A DNA stretch of 35,119 bases from Pseudobdellovibrionaceae bacterium (GTDB taxonomy: Bacteria; Bdellovibrionota; Bdellovibrionia; Bdellovibrionales; Bdellovibrionaceae). Location: assembly GCA_014378775.1 (NCBI GenBank), contig JACMMZ010000100.1:1-35119 (forward strand), read 5' to 3'. The notes under the pieces are model-generated. The model was not told where the DNA came from and did not search any database. It saw only the letters and a program-made list of their open reading frames with translations. The translations under genes were made by a program, and so were the position numbers. Below, piece after piece: positions 25,572 through 33,961 of the stretch (the stretch's first letter is position 1; each line of letters opens with the position of its first letter).

Positions 25572-26024
25572 TTAGATTTTCGATTTCTCTACCGCCAATA
25601 TTGCCTTTATTAACTGATCTAAGCGCATGTGACCCAATTTTTGAAACAGTCTTGATTGCCAGTAACTTGCCTCCGAACCAGCCTTGATACTTAAACTCGT
25701 CGATGTTCCTAGCGTTTCAATTGTTTCACTCACTTCATCCTCTCGAACATCTAAACACTTTAAAGCAAGATCTAAAATTTTTTGGTACTGCGACATAGGT
25801 AACTTATGCCGTGTCACGGATTCGTCATCATGATTTGGGCGTACTAGTCGCAAATAATCATTGGCTGAACCGGTCGAGGTGATGATTACGCCAGGGTGTA
25901 CAACTTCAAACTTTTGCTCGGTACTTTTACCGAAACACGGGAGTATATTGGTTTGTAGGGTAATTGAAATATCTGAAATATTAATTAGATCATCAGCTTT
26001 TACGGTAATAGTTTTTTTGCTCAT
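25572..26024 (-). CDS. Unknown 150-residue protein upstream of the DnaB-like ATPase
   Basis: Start set at ATG 26024, which has AAAGGA six bases before it; the upstream ATG at 26039 lacks a ribosome site. Mixed beta and helical protein (MSKKTITVKADDLINISDIS, later ASYWQSRLFQKLGHMRLDQL). No membrane segment and no recognised family. It is followed after 51 bases by the Tat-signal ATPase gene, so the two are likely co-transcribed. Confidence 0.6.
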   Translation of the reverse strand: MSKKTITVKADDLINISDISITLQTNILPCFGKSTEQKFEVVHPGVIITSTGSANDYLRLVRPNHDDESVTRHKLPMSQYQKILDLALKCLDVREDEVSETIETLGTSTSLSIKAGSEASYWQSRLFQKLGHMRLDQLIKAILAVEKSKI

Positions 26025-26114
26025 TTTTGATCCTTTCATTTTAATTTCGCAAAGCTCGGCGCCAGAGCAATATAAACATTCCCATTATTCTTCCATTTAT
26101 ATTTTCTTATTCTG

Positions 26115-26128
26115 CGTTACGTGCTGCT
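26115..26128. repeat. Leader motif CGTTACGTGCTGCT, copy 2
   Basis: Second copy of the motif at 24575-24588. Here it touches the stop codon of the DUF2779 gene and precedes the 150-residue gene by about 90 bases. Confidence 0.45.
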
Positions 26129-27614
26129 AACTATGGTGCTGAAGCCACCTAAATAACTCAACCATCGCCATCGTGTCTTGCCGGCAATAGGCCAGCATAT
26201 CTTCAACGACTTGGTTTTTTGCTTTTGGGTCAATTTTTCCGCGTAAAATCAATTCGGCAAAGGCTTGTGTCGTCGAGCCATCCCCAATCGTTAAATTCTT
26301 GTAATTTAATTTTTCACCGATTAAAGCCGGCGCCACTTCTTTAATACTAAAACTACCGTAAAATTCCGGATGATAAACGGCACTTCTAAAGAGCGGTAGT
26401 GGATCGACGAATCTTTCGACCAAGGCCAATAGAGCTTTGCGATTTTTCTTATCTTGTTCGGCCAGTTTTTTTATAACTCCAATTTCGAATACTTTGTTGT
26501 AACTAACAATGCTTCCTTTAGCGCCAAGGCCATCAAGCATGGCTTTTATTATGCCAGCGCGCGGGTCGCTGGCTTCGGTATGTAAATACTCAAAGTGTTT
26601 CAACTTTGAACTCCTTGCTGATTCTAAAATATAGCAACTAAATTGAAATGGTATTTTACCATAAGGGTGCGTTCCCTCATATCTTGGAATCGCAGGGTTA
26701 ATTGTTTCGAAGTCGAAAAAGTAGAGTGGAAACTTCCATGTTGCCAGCTCTGATTTGATTTGAGATTTATCTACAAAAAGCTTGTTACTTTTAGTAACTT
26801 CTATGGCGCGTTTGGTATTATTTTTAAAATCTTTGGGGTCTAAATCTGTGATTTTTATTTTACCTGCGTTATAAAGCTCCCAGACTTTTTTACCGCGCAC
26901 ACCGGGTAGTGCAAAAATTGATTTTTTAGGAATATTTTTCCAGCACGTGCTTTTAAAAGGACAGCCGTAGGGATCACTACAATACGGGCCAATTTCTTTT
27001 TCGGGTAGTTTTGTGGCTAGTGCCACTTTTAATAATGTCTTAATGTTTTTATTTACGCTTGCTTGCATTGCGCGGACTTCTTTTGTGATATCAACAGTTC
27101 CAAAAATATTTTTTAAATCTGGATACGTCACTTCGGTGTTAATGTGTCTTATTGAAATTGATGCCAAATTTAAGCCGGTGCTTTCAATAACTATAGACTG
27201 AATAGCAGCGTCTTGATAATACTGCTCTTTAACTTCTGAAGCTTTTTTGACTTCAATTAAATGCCAGCCTTTTTTATCTTTCTTAAGTATGTCAACTCTA
27301 GCAAAAATGCCGTTATTTAAAAACGAAGCTTCAAATATTAATGTTTCACCATCGGCCAATGCTTTTTCTGTTAAATCGTGAGCTTTTTTATAATCCCAGT
27401 AATCGGCCTGAATAAGTACGCCCACGCCCGCGTGTTTACGCGCAAGCTCGCCCACTTCATTACCTTCATCGAACTGCATTTGCGTGGCTGCATCGGTATC
27501 TGCAGCGGCTTCAGGTTGATTTATTGATAGCCATAAGTATTTTTCGCATTGAAAGCCCTTCATTAACGAAGATTTTGAGAGGGTTTTCGGTTTCGTTTTT
27601 TTACTTTCGGCCAT
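26127..27614 (-). CDS. DUF2779 protein: Cas4/RecB-like nuclease domain plus DEDD-like exonuclease domain
   Basis: 495 residues. The N-terminal half has a lone Cys23 and a later Cys212/Cys218/Cys224 cluster, flanking Asp108 and Glu121-x-Lys123 (LIEVKKAS). This is the Fe-S-cluster PD-(D/E)XK layout of Cas4 and AddB-type nucleases. The second half starts with YFFDFETINPAIP (Asp301, Glu303) and ends with YCRQDTMAMVEL, the first and last motifs of a DEDD 3'-5' exonuclease fold. The DUF2779 assignment is firm; the nuclease activities are inferred from motifs. It is transcribed away from the XRE regulator gene. It could serve in defence or DNA repair. Confidence 0.88.
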   Translation of the reverse strand: MAESKKTKPKTLSKSSLMKGFQCEKYLWLSINQPEAAADTDAATQMQFDEGNEVGELARKHAGVGVLIQADYWDYKKAHDLTEKALADGETLIFEASFLNNGIFARVDILKKDKKGWHLIEVKKASEVKEQYYQDAAIQSIVIESTGLNLASISIRHINTEVTYPDLKNIFGTVDITKEVRAMQASVNKNIKTLLKVALATKLPEKEIGPYCSDPYGCPFKSTCWKNIPKKSIFALPGVRGKKVWELYNAGKIKITDLDPKDFKNNTKRAIEVTKSNKLFVDKSQIKSELATWKFPLYFFDFETINPAIPRYEGTHPYGKIPFQFSCYILESARSSKLKHFEYLHTEASDPRAGIIKAMLDGLGAKGSIVSYNKVFEIGVIKKLAEQDKKNRKALLALVERFVDPLPLFRSAVYHPEFYGSFSIKEVAPALIGEKLNYKNLTIGDGSTTQAFAELILRGKIDPKAKNQVVEDMLAYCRQDTMAMVELFRWLQHHS

Positions 27615-27727
27615 TGCTTATTCCTATTCTGTTACTTCGTGCCATTTTTATCTACAAAAACTGGTCTATACAACTTATTTTAGTACTCTGAGTAATATTT
27701 TCATATTAAATATTAGTATTTTATCGA

Positions 27728-27733
27728 TATAAT
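27728..27733 (+). promoter_or_regulatory. Possible -10 box (TATAAT) of the XRE-regulator transcript
   Basis: A consensus TATAAT about 58 bases upstream of the XRE gene, inside the AT-rich 27615-27790 divergent spacer and adjoining a TATCGATA palindrome. The -35 region is weak. Confidence 0.35.
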
Positions 27734-27790
27734 ACACTTTTTACTTAATTTTATAACTAATTGGGACGATAAGCATTTTAAGAGGTCCAT

Positions 27791-28141
27791 ATGAGCAAAG
27801 CAAAGATTTCTAAAGCAGATTACACCATCGGTGAGCGCTTAACCTACCTTCGCAACGTAAGAGGTATAACGCAAACAAAGTTAGCCGAAATTGCTGACGT
27901 CAGCCAAAGCACGATCACGCAAATAGAAAAAGGCCACAAAGATCCGTCGCTTTCGACATTAACTAAATTGGCACACGCACTTGATTGCCATATCGCCATT
28001 TTATTTTCGAGTGATGATGTGCATGTGTTTGATATGGCGAGGTTGCGGAAGAAGTACACTCATGTGAATAAATTGAACCCGACTTTGTACCATGCTTTGG
28101 GGAAGGTGGTTGCGTATGCGAAAGAGATTGAGTTTATTTAG
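27791..28141 (+). CDS. XRE-family helix-turn-helix regulator
   Basis: 116 residues. Classic Cro/C1-type HTH at about 14-68: IGERLTYLRNVRGITQTKLA, then the recognition helix VSQSTITQIEKGHKDPSLSTL. The C-terminal 45 residues (FDMARLRKKYTHVNKLNPTLY) are a variable extension. AAGAGG lies before the ATG. It is followed after 47 bases by the nuclease-like gene on the same strand, an arrangement typical of a control protein for a restriction enzyme or toxin. Confidence 0.9.
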   Translation: MSKAKISKADYTIGERLTYLRNVRGITQTKLAEIADVSQSTITQIEKGHKDPSLSTLTKLAHALDCHIAILFSSDDVHVFDMARLRKKYTHVNKLNPTLYHALGKVVAYAKEIEFI

Positions 28142-28188
28142 TTCTAAATAACTGCAAGCCATAGGATGATGGTCAAACTGGAGGATAA

Positions 28189-29229
28189 ATGGCGAGGAAT
28201 TTTTTTTATAAATATGGCGAAAAAAATTTCGCATTTAAGACCTTATACGAAATGGATCCAATTGATAAATCGTTAAAAATGATTCAAAAGGGAGGCAAGG
28301 CGCTAAAAAACTGTGAAGTTTACTGGCTTTGCATATTTAATGGCGATTTTCGCTTTAGAGATTTTAACAAAATAACTGAAACACACAAAAATGTTAAGTC
28401 GAGAAAGAAAACTGAGCTGCATCATACGCAATTCAAAGATTGCAGAAACTTCTTTGGCGCAAAAAATGGCGATATATTATGGGTTTTTACGGAAACAAAT
28501 ATTTTTGCTTTCGAATTGTTAGAAGACAAAACATATGATGCCGATAGTGACGAGCTTATCAAGCCTACTGATATCCCGGATTGCCTAGGCCTACTTCCCG
28601 ACTATCCAAAACTACGCAAGGCCAAACTGGCCATAACACCACTGAAACGATTTGAATATACCGTCCCAGAAATATTTTTGAGTACCGACACATCTGGCAT
28701 TTACGGAACGATTCGACTTCTTGACGGCGATCGAGACGCTAATTCAAAAATAGGAACTTCGCTAGTCACATCTAAAAAAATAAAACCATCATCAAATTTT
28801 GAAATTTTAGACTTTTTATCACCTACTCAACTTGAAACGTTTTTATTTAAGGTTTTTGATTCCAATGATTTTTTTGTTTCATCCTGCAAAGGGGCCTCAA
28901 GATCGCAGATTGATTTACATATATTTCCCAAAGAACAAACAATTTCGCTTGGGGGATTAACCGTAGATATCAATGATGGCCTACTTCTCCAAGTTAAACG
29001 AAGAATAACTAGCGAAGATGCAATCGAATTTCTTAAGAACAGTGATAGCAATATTTTTCTATTTACTTTATCTGACATCGGGCAGTTGGGCCCACAAAAT
29101 ATCGGAATAGCAAGCCGACTAATAGACAAATCTCATATTATAAAAAATCTGGTAGACTGCAATGAAGTAGAGAAAGCGATGGCTTGGGCAAAAAAGATTC
29201 TTGGAAGCCGCTGCTTTGATTTTAATTAG
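28189..29229 (+). CDS. Unknown protein with C-terminal Mrr/PD-(D/E)XK-like nuclease motif
   Basis: 346 residues, with TGGAGG just before the ATG. The first 200 residues form an unrecognised domain (it contains YWLCIFNGDFRFRDF and GDILWVFTETNIFAFEL). The C-terminal part reads FLSPTQLETFLFKVFDSNDF, SQIDLHIF and LLLQVKRRI. Glu216, Asp242 and Gln268-x-Lys270 are placed as in Mrr-type restriction endonucleases (helix Glu, catalytic Asp, QxK). No methyltransferase is adjacent, so if it is a restriction enzyme it may target modified DNA. The preceding XRE gene probably controls it. The motif reading is by eye and the domain call is inference. Confidence 0.7.
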   Translation: MARNFFYKYGEKNFAFKTLYEMDPIDKSLKMIQKGGKALKNCEVYWLCIFNGDFRFRDFNKITETHKNVKSRKKTELHHTQFKDCRNFFGAKNGDILWVFTETNIFAFELLEDKTYDADSDELIKPTDIPDCLGLLPDYPKLRKAKLAITPLKRFEYTVPEIFLSTDTSGIYGTIRLLDGDRDANSKIGTSLVTSKKIKPSSNFEILDFLSPTQLETFLFKVFDSNDFFVSSCKGASRSQIDLHIFPKEQTISLGGLTVDINDGLLLQVKRRITSEDAIEFLKNSDSNIFLFTLSDIGQLGPQNIGIASRLIDKSHIIKNLVDCNEVEKAMAWAKKILGSRCFDFN

Positions 29230-30466
29230 ATTAAAAGTATCATTCCATAATTGATAACGCCGTAAACGCCTTGTCGTAGTTATTCATGTATACAAAATAT
29301 AAATACTTTCAACGAATCACCTTAGCTTTAGAACCCCTCAAATCTTGTATATTGCTTTTAAAGTAGTATTTCTCGCAATAGCTAGACCGCACTGTCCGGT
29401 TTATCGGGACCTAACGGCCAAATATTACGCTTGCACCGTAGGGCACTGCTAAAGCAAGGTGGGCCTTTAAGTTCGAAACCTTCATTTGGCTGAAGTGCCT
29501 GATTTCAAACACTTACGAAGCTATAACTCCATTAAAGAAGTTCTAAATTCGTCGATCTGGGAACGCCAATTAAAACAAATACTTATACATTTTAGAAAAG
29601 AATCTACTTGCTGCAGCAGTCTTAAAGGCAAAACAATGCCATGACTGGGACAGTCTGAAATGGCGAACAGCAGATTTTACAAGCTGGCATAGGTTGAATA
29701 GGACATTGTTTTCATTTGTGCAAACGGGGTTTAAGCTGTGCCCGTGCAGCGTGAAATAATGGCCTTGGTCATTCAGCCAAAAGAGAGTCGACAAGATTCG
29801 GGGCTCATCGGTAAATTTTTATAAAGAGACGGATACAACGAATTCTCGAGTTTAAACACGAAGGCCAGAAGTCTCGCATAAGATAAGACGAGCAGAAGTA
29901 GTTCATGGCCACGATAACGGACATTTGCAATCAGGCAATTTTTCATTTTTTTAATTTTTCAATCTTACAACGAGTAGATTCACATTTTTACCGGCGAACA
30001 ATTTTGGAACAGTGTCGTGGTTATGATAAATGAAAACGTAATAAGTAGCATCAACTTGTAGTTCTTTTGATTTATCATTCTATCCCCCTGGAGTCTCAAA
30101 TTTAAAAAAATAACTCATACAACACTAGCCTATTCGGCTATGTTGCTAAAAAAAGTAGAAACGATGTTGCAAATTTTTCGTAAAAAAGTTCGTCATCAAA
30201 TCTGTGCGCATGCTCTTTACATTACAAGTTCGAAGCCACCCGCCCAGCTGCATGGGCGCTAAAACTGAAGAACTTTTAATCGCTGTATGTCAAAATGAAC
30301 ACGGTGTCTTGCAATGAGATTTTATTAAGGTGTGTCCACTTACGCAATTTGATCCACGGCCTGCCAAATTTTTAGAAATCAGGCATCTTTTTCTGGTTCG
30401 GCGCTTACTAGATGACATAACCATTTTTTTATAGCATCCCATCAAAAAACGGCGTAAATTGATGCT
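29230..30466. other. 1.2-kb stretch without a convincing gene
   Basis: No frame here has a ribosome site, a start codon and protein-like content together. The stretch holds a nested hairpin (GCCAT-GACT-loop-AGTC-TGAA-ATGGC at 29638-29664), a tRNA-Glu-end-like junction at 29541-29571, a GCCCA/TGGGC hairpin near 30250 and several short blocked frames. It is probably decayed mobile DNA. Confidence 0.6.
29541..29571. repeat. Junction repeat C, ending TGGGAACGCCAATT
   Basis: Matches repeat B (34145-34173) at 24 of 29 positions, and shares TGGGAACGCCAATT exactly with the tRNA-Glu fragment at 31904-31917. Possibly an integration att-site remnant. Confidence 0.5.
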
Positions 30467-30468
30467 AT
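30431..30468 (+). promoter_or_regulatory. Inverted repeat ATAGCATC/GATGCTAT embracing the start codon
   Basis: Eight-base arms at 30431-30438 and 30461-30468 enclose 22 bases. The right arm includes the first two bases of the ATG at 30467. No Shine-Dalgarno sequence is visible. It may be an autoregulatory operator or an RNA hairpin that hides the start. Confidence 0.45.
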
Positions 30469-31612
30469 GTCATACAAAAGAGATTTCAACATACCGAAGA
30501 CAAGCTTTTTTCTACTGGGCCCCAGGGGCTCTGGCAAAACAACCATGCTTAAGAATTTGAATTTCGCGAGCCACACGATAGATTTGCTTGATAGCCAAAA
30601 TTTTCGCAGGCTTTCAGCCAATCCGCATTTATTGTATGAAGAACTATCAAGTTTAAAAGCGAATTCTTTTGTTATAATAGATGAAATTCAAAAAATTCCA
30701 GAGTTACTGAATGAGGTCCATCGCTTGATTGAAAATAAAAAAATTAAATTTGCATTAACCGGATCAAGTGCAAGAAAGCTTAAATCTGTTTCAGCAAATT
30801 TACTGGGTGGACGAGCCGCTTTAAAATACATGTACCCATTAACTCCGCATGAAATGGGTGCTGATTTTAATTTAAATCAAGCGCTTGAACTAGGGACGTT
30901 ACCGTTAATTATTAAATCTGATGACCCTGAAGAAACTTTAAAATCGTATGTCGATCTGTATTTAAAAGAAGAAATACAGGCTGAAGCTTTAGTTCGAAAC
31001 TTATCTGGTTTTATTAGATTTTTACCGATCGCGGCTTTGATGCATGGCCAGAAAATTAATTTATCATCGATTGCCCGTGATTCAGAAGTTCAAAGAGCTA
31101 CCGTTCAAGGTTTTTTTTCAATCCTAGAGGACACACTTCTTGTCAGAAGACTCGAAGCCTATCAAGCCAAAATAAGAGTTCGAGAGCAACAAAAAGCGAA
31201 ATTTTATTTTATTGATCCCGGCATTGTGCGCTCTTGCAAAAACATAAAAGGTGAAGTGGCTGCCGAAGAAAAAGGAAGCTTATTCGAAGGTCTTATTTTT
31301 ACCTTACTTACAATTCAAAAAGAAATGCATCAAGATATAGACAGTCTTCATTACTGGTCGCCAGCCGAAGCAAAAAATACAGAAGTCGATTTTTTAATTT
31401 CAAAAGGAAAAGGAAAAATTGCCGTCGAAGTTAAGTCTGGCACACAAGTTAGTACTGCAGATCTAAAAGGACTTAAGGCCATCACAGAATTGAAATCAGT
31501 TAAGCGAAAAATAATTGTTTACAATGGAAACACAAGCCGAACTACCGCAGAGGGAATTGAAATAATGCCCTTTAAAACTTTTATAAATGAACTCGCGAAG
31601 AAAAATATATAA
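30467..31612 (+). CDS. AAA ATPase with DUF4143 domain
   Basis: 381 residues, the usual length of this family. N-terminal AAA domain: Walker A GPRGSGKT at 18-25, Walker B FVIIDEIQ at 68-75, and sensor LTGSSARKL. The C-terminal DUF4143 part has the PD-(D/E)XK-like ending TEVDFLISKGKGKIAVEVKSG. Members are widespread, often horizontally transferred ATP-binding proteins of unknown role, sometimes proposed to act in defence or toxin-like functions. It is a single-gene unit between two tRNA-Glu-end-like junctions. Confidence 0.93.
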   Translation: MSYKRDFNIPKTSFFLLGPRGSGKTTMLKNLNFASHTIDLLDSQNFRRLSANPHLLYEELSSLKANSFVIIDEIQKIPELLNEVHRLIENKKIKFALTGSSARKLKSVSANLLGGRAALKYMYPLTPHEMGADFNLNQALELGTLPLIIKSDDPEETLKSYVDLYLKEEIQAEALVRNLSGFIRFLPIAALMHGQKINLSSIARDSEVQRATVQGFFSILEDTLLVRRLEAYQAKIRVREQQKAKFYFIDPGIVRSCKNIKGEVAAEEKGSLFEGLIFTLLTIQKEMHQDIDSLHYWSPAEAKNTEVDFLISKGKGKIAVEVKSGTQVSTADLKGLKAITELKSVKRKIIVYNGNTSRTTAEGIEIMPFKTFINELAKKNI

Positions 31613-31870
31613 CAGCTTAACAAATGTTTGTGACCCCGATTTGAATTGGACACCCAAACCAGGGAGTCTTTATGGAAGCTGTATCCACCTATACAGGGCG
31701 AGTTTCGGTCTCAAAATTCTGCTACCACTAGCTACCATGACTTCCCAGAAAACCATGCAACAAGACTGAACAAGATGGATTACCACCAAGTTTTTAAGTC
31801 TCTAAATCTATTCAATATTACGCGAAAATGTGAGTCTTTTTAATTAGTTCATAGCTCCATAAACGTGGCT

Positions 31871-31914
31871 CTTTCACGGAGGATACAGGGGTTCGAATCC
31901 CATTGGGAACGCCA
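31871..31914 (+). pseudogene. 3' half of a tRNA-Glu (UUC) gene, fragment
   Basis: From CTTTCAC (anticodon loop, anticodon TTC) through ACAGGGGTTCGAATCCC (T arm) to TGGGAACGCCA (acceptor, discriminator G, CCA), the sequence reads as the 3' half of bacterial tRNA-Glu. The 5' side does not pair: there is no GTTCCCA acceptor strand upstream, and the anticodon stem is mismatched. This looks like an att-site remnant left by site-specific integration into a tRNA-Glu gene elsewhere. The flanking stretch 31613-31972 holds no convincing gene. Confidence 0.7.
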
Positions 31915-31972
31915 ATTCGGTTTTTATCGAACTTTCGTTTACATTAATCCACTAACTTCTTATTCTTTAAAA

Positions 31973-32467
31973 ATGATTAATAAAACAACCTACGCGATAG
32001 CCGGACACATCGGCTCTGGAAAAACAACTTTAGCAAGAAAGCTCGCCAAAGAAAAGCAGGCTCTATTCTTTTCAACAGATCAGTGGATCGCTAGTTTAGG
32101 CGTGCCTATTCGAAGCCATGAGGTTTATGCAAAATATTACACAGTTATTCGCGATCGCATCTTTGAAGTGGCGCAACAAGCCCTTCACTTAGAAGTTCCT
32201 GTAGTTTTCGATTTCGGAGTGAACAGCCCAAAAGGCCGAGCAGGGCTTCAGAAATTTGCTCCAGCAGCTGATGCTGATTTGGAAATTTACCATGCTTCTG
32301 TACCAATAGAAGTGTGCCGAGAGGGCGTTCGAGAAAGAAACAAAAATAAGTCGCAAGATATTTTCTCTTTCACCTGCTTAGATGACGACTTCGACTTCAT
32401 CTCTAAAGATTATGAACCCCCGACAAGCAACGAAGGCGCAACAGTAATCGAGGTCAAAAATGACTAA
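31973..32467 (+). CDS. P-loop kinase / AAA_33-type ATP-binding protein
   Basis: 164 residues from the ATG at 31973 (MINKTTYAIAGHIGSGKTTL). A GTG 36 codons upstream would translate through the tRNA fragment and is rejected. Walker A is GHIGSGKTT at 11-19, with STDQW following as in zeta-toxin and small-molecule kinases, then VVFDFGVNS and a lid region rich in Arg (CREGVRERNKNKS). It may phosphorylate a small metabolite or an antibiotic. The gene overlaps the acetyltransferase gene by eight bases, so they form a two-gene unit of resistance-like or toxin-like character. Confidence 0.85.
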   Translation: MINKTTYAIAGHIGSGKTTLARKLAKEKQALFFSTDQWIASLGVPIRSHEVYAKYYTVIRDRIFEVAQQALHLEVPVVFDFGVNSPKGRAGLQKFAPAADADLEIYHASVPIEVCREGVRERNKNKSQDIFSFTCLDDDFDFISKDYEPPTSNEGATVIEVKND

Positions 32468-32990
32468 GTTAAATTCTTCTAAATTTTTGATCCGAAAAGC
32501 AACCAGCGATGATGCCCCAAGTGTAGCCTTTATTAATGCACAATCTTGGCAAACAACATACCGCGAAATCATAGATCAAGATTTTTTAAAAACAATTACG
32601 CAAGAGCAGCAGCTTCCGCGCGCCAACAGGCTTGTCGAAAGCATAGACCTTAGCTGCATTGTCGCCGAGAACAATTCAACTAAAGAAATTGTAGGCTTCA
32701 CTTGCTTTGGTAAAAGCAGAGAACCTAAAGTTGATGCTGACTGCGAACTTCAGGCTATCTACTTGCTGGAAGCCTTTCAAAAATTAGGGATAGGAACGAT
32801 GCTTTTTGAATATGGAGTTAAAGAATTAAAAGAAAAGTCTAAAGAAAAAATGACGGTTTCCGTATTCGAAAGCAACAAGGGTGCACGATTTTTTTATGAA
32901 CGACAAGGTGGCAAGCAGATCGAAAATGATCACGTTGATCTTGCTGGAACGAGACATATAACTTCTACTTATATTTGGAATTTAAAATAA
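32460..32990 (+). CDS. GNAT-family N-acetyltransferase
   Basis: 176 residues. Start FLIRKATSDDAPSVAFINAQ is the usual GNAT beta1-alpha1, with motif A at LQAIYLLEAFQKLGIGTMLF (acetyl-CoA pyrophosphate loop QKLGIG) and motif B at VFESNKGARFFYERQGGKQ. It would transfer an acetyl group to an amine whose identity cannot be told from sequence. Coupled by overlap to the upstream kinase-like gene. No terminator is visible before the junction repeat that begins two bases after the stop. Confidence 0.93.
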   Translation: MTKLNSSKFLIRKATSDDAPSVAFINAQSWQTTYREIIDQDFLKTITQEQQLPRANRLVESIDLSCIVAENNSTKEIVGFTCFGKSREPKVDADCELQAIYLLEAFQKLGIGTMLFEYGVKELKEKSKEKMTVSVFESNKGARFFYERQGGKQIENDHVDLAGTRHITSTYIWNLK

Positions 32991-32991
32991 C

Positions 32992-33040
32992 AGCGTGCTC
33001 GGAAACTTTAATTCTTAGTTCTTCGCAGTGCGTACGCCAA
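32992..33040. repeat. 49-bp direct repeat A, junction sequence
   Basis: Aligns without gaps to 34125-34173 with 39 of 49 identical positions. It ends in TGCGTACGCCAA, a degenerate version of the tRNA-Glu-end TGGGAACGCCAA. It flanks the regulator/nucleotidyltransferase unit on its left. Confidence 0.7.
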
Positions 33041-33076
33041 ATTTATTTTGCAAAAACAAATCTGCAACTCTTAGAT

Positions 33077-33619
33077 TTACTTATTTTTTTTTAATTTTAA
33101 GATATTTAGAAATATTTCAAATTTGTCTTCTTGGCCTTCTTCAAGAGACCATTTTTTTACTTCGCTTAATTTTATTGGATGCCTGATTGCAACCATCACG
33201 GCCTGGTCTAAACATTGGCGATCATTGTTAAAATAAAACCATGCCAGACGATCCATTACGGACTGGGTCGGCGATAATAATATAACCTCAGTTTTTCCGA
33301 CTTTAATTTTACCTTCAGGCTTTACCGGTACGCGATCGCCGATGCCGATCGGGCCCGCCGGAAATTCAACACTTAATTCGATGAATTTATGATAAAAATT
33401 TTTGCCTTCGCGCTCAAATCCTAGATTTTCCATAACCGCTATAATTTTTTTATGCTCGGCGGGCGAGATAAAATCAAGATCCTTAGATTCATATTCGTTG
33501 TCTGTGTAAATAGAGACGACTCCCCCACCGACCAAACAAGTTTGAATGCCTTGCTTCGCTAAAGCTTCCGTAATCAGAGCGGCTAATTCGAGACGTGAAG
33601 TTTTGGGACCAATCTTCAC
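33077..33619 (-). CDS. Nucleotidyltransferase-superfamily protein
   Basis: 180 residues with a GTG start in a GTGA overlap with the upstream regulator gene. The N-terminal pattern GGGVVSIYTDNEYESKDLDF (31-50) is the glycine turn and Asp-x-Asp metal site of pol-beta-type nucleotidyltransferases. A later VILLSPTQSVMDRLAWFYF fits the same fold. It may modify a tRNA or protein, as do AbiEii-type and MenT-type toxins. The pairing with a small winged-helix regulator supports a toxin-antitoxin or abortive-infection role (inference). It contains no HEPN domain. Confidence 0.82.
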   Translation of the reverse strand: MKIGPKTSRLELAALITEALAKQGIQTCLVGGGVVSIYTDNEYESKDLDFISPAEHKKIIAVMENLGFEREGKNFYHKFIELSVEFPAGPIGIGDRVPVKPEGKIKVGKTEVILLSPTQSVMDRLAWFYFNNDRQCLDQAVMVAIRHPIKLSEVKKWSLEEGQEDKFEIFLNILKLKKNK

Positions 33620-33945
33620 AATTCTTTTCCGGTTTTTCTAGGGCGAGTACGATTACGAAAAAATTTTTTTTGATCTTCAGTGGGAACTAATGCCAGAATC
33701 GCTTCTAGTAATTGCATGAGTGGTTTTTTTATTGCTAGCCTTGGACTAACTGAAAAAACTTTTGTTCGTCCGGATTGCTTGGCCACCAGTATTCCTTCTT
33801 TTTCCAAACGAATTAATTGCTGGTAAACCTGCGAGGTGCTTAAGGTAAATGTAGTGGCTATCGCTCGCGTATGACCTTCACCATAATTGGCGATATATAA
33901 AAGAACTTTTTCGGCGGTTGGATTTCCAAAAATAGCTGCGTACAT
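33616..33945 (-). CDS. ArsR/MarR-like winged-helix regulator, probable partner of the nucleotidyltransferase
   Basis: 109 residues. A winged-helix core at about 8-70 (KVLLYIANYGEGHTRAIATTFTLSTSQVYQQLIRLEKEGILVAKQ, wing GRTKVFSV) is followed by a short basic tail (FFRNRTRPRKTGKEL). AGAGAGG precedes the ATG. It is translated with the nucleotidyltransferase through a four-base overlap. The very long dyad over its promoter strongly suggests autoregulation. It resembles AbiEi-type antitoxins in role, though not proved by sequence. Confidence 0.85.
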   Translation of the reverse strand: MYAAIFGNPTAEKVLLYIANYGEGHTRAIATTFTLSTSQVYQQLIRLEKEGILVAKQSGRTKVFSVSPRLAIKKPLMQLLEAILALVPTEDQKKFFRNRTRPRKTGKEL

Positions 33946-33961
33946 AGGTTACCTCTCTTTC

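Noticed and set aside
29570-29794. 74-residue minus-strand frame rich in His, Cys and Ser
   Set aside because: No ribosome site; the opposite strand is equally open in part and contains a hairpin. Treated as non-coding.
31625-31700. Minus-strand tRNA-like sequence (AGGTGGATACAGC..., then CCAATTCAAATCGG)
   Set aside because: D-arm-like and T-arm-like pieces are suggestive, but no acceptor stem closes and the T stem lacks G53-C61. It may be chance or a very decayed tRNA.
31646-31843. 65-residue plus-strand frame starting at TTG
   Set aside because: No ribosome site, overlaps the tRNA-like sequence, composition not convincingly protein-like.
31865-31972. Upstream GTG extension of the P-loop kinase gene by 36 codons
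   Set aside because: It would translate straight through the tRNA-Glu fragment; the P-loop protein starts naturally at the ATG 31973.
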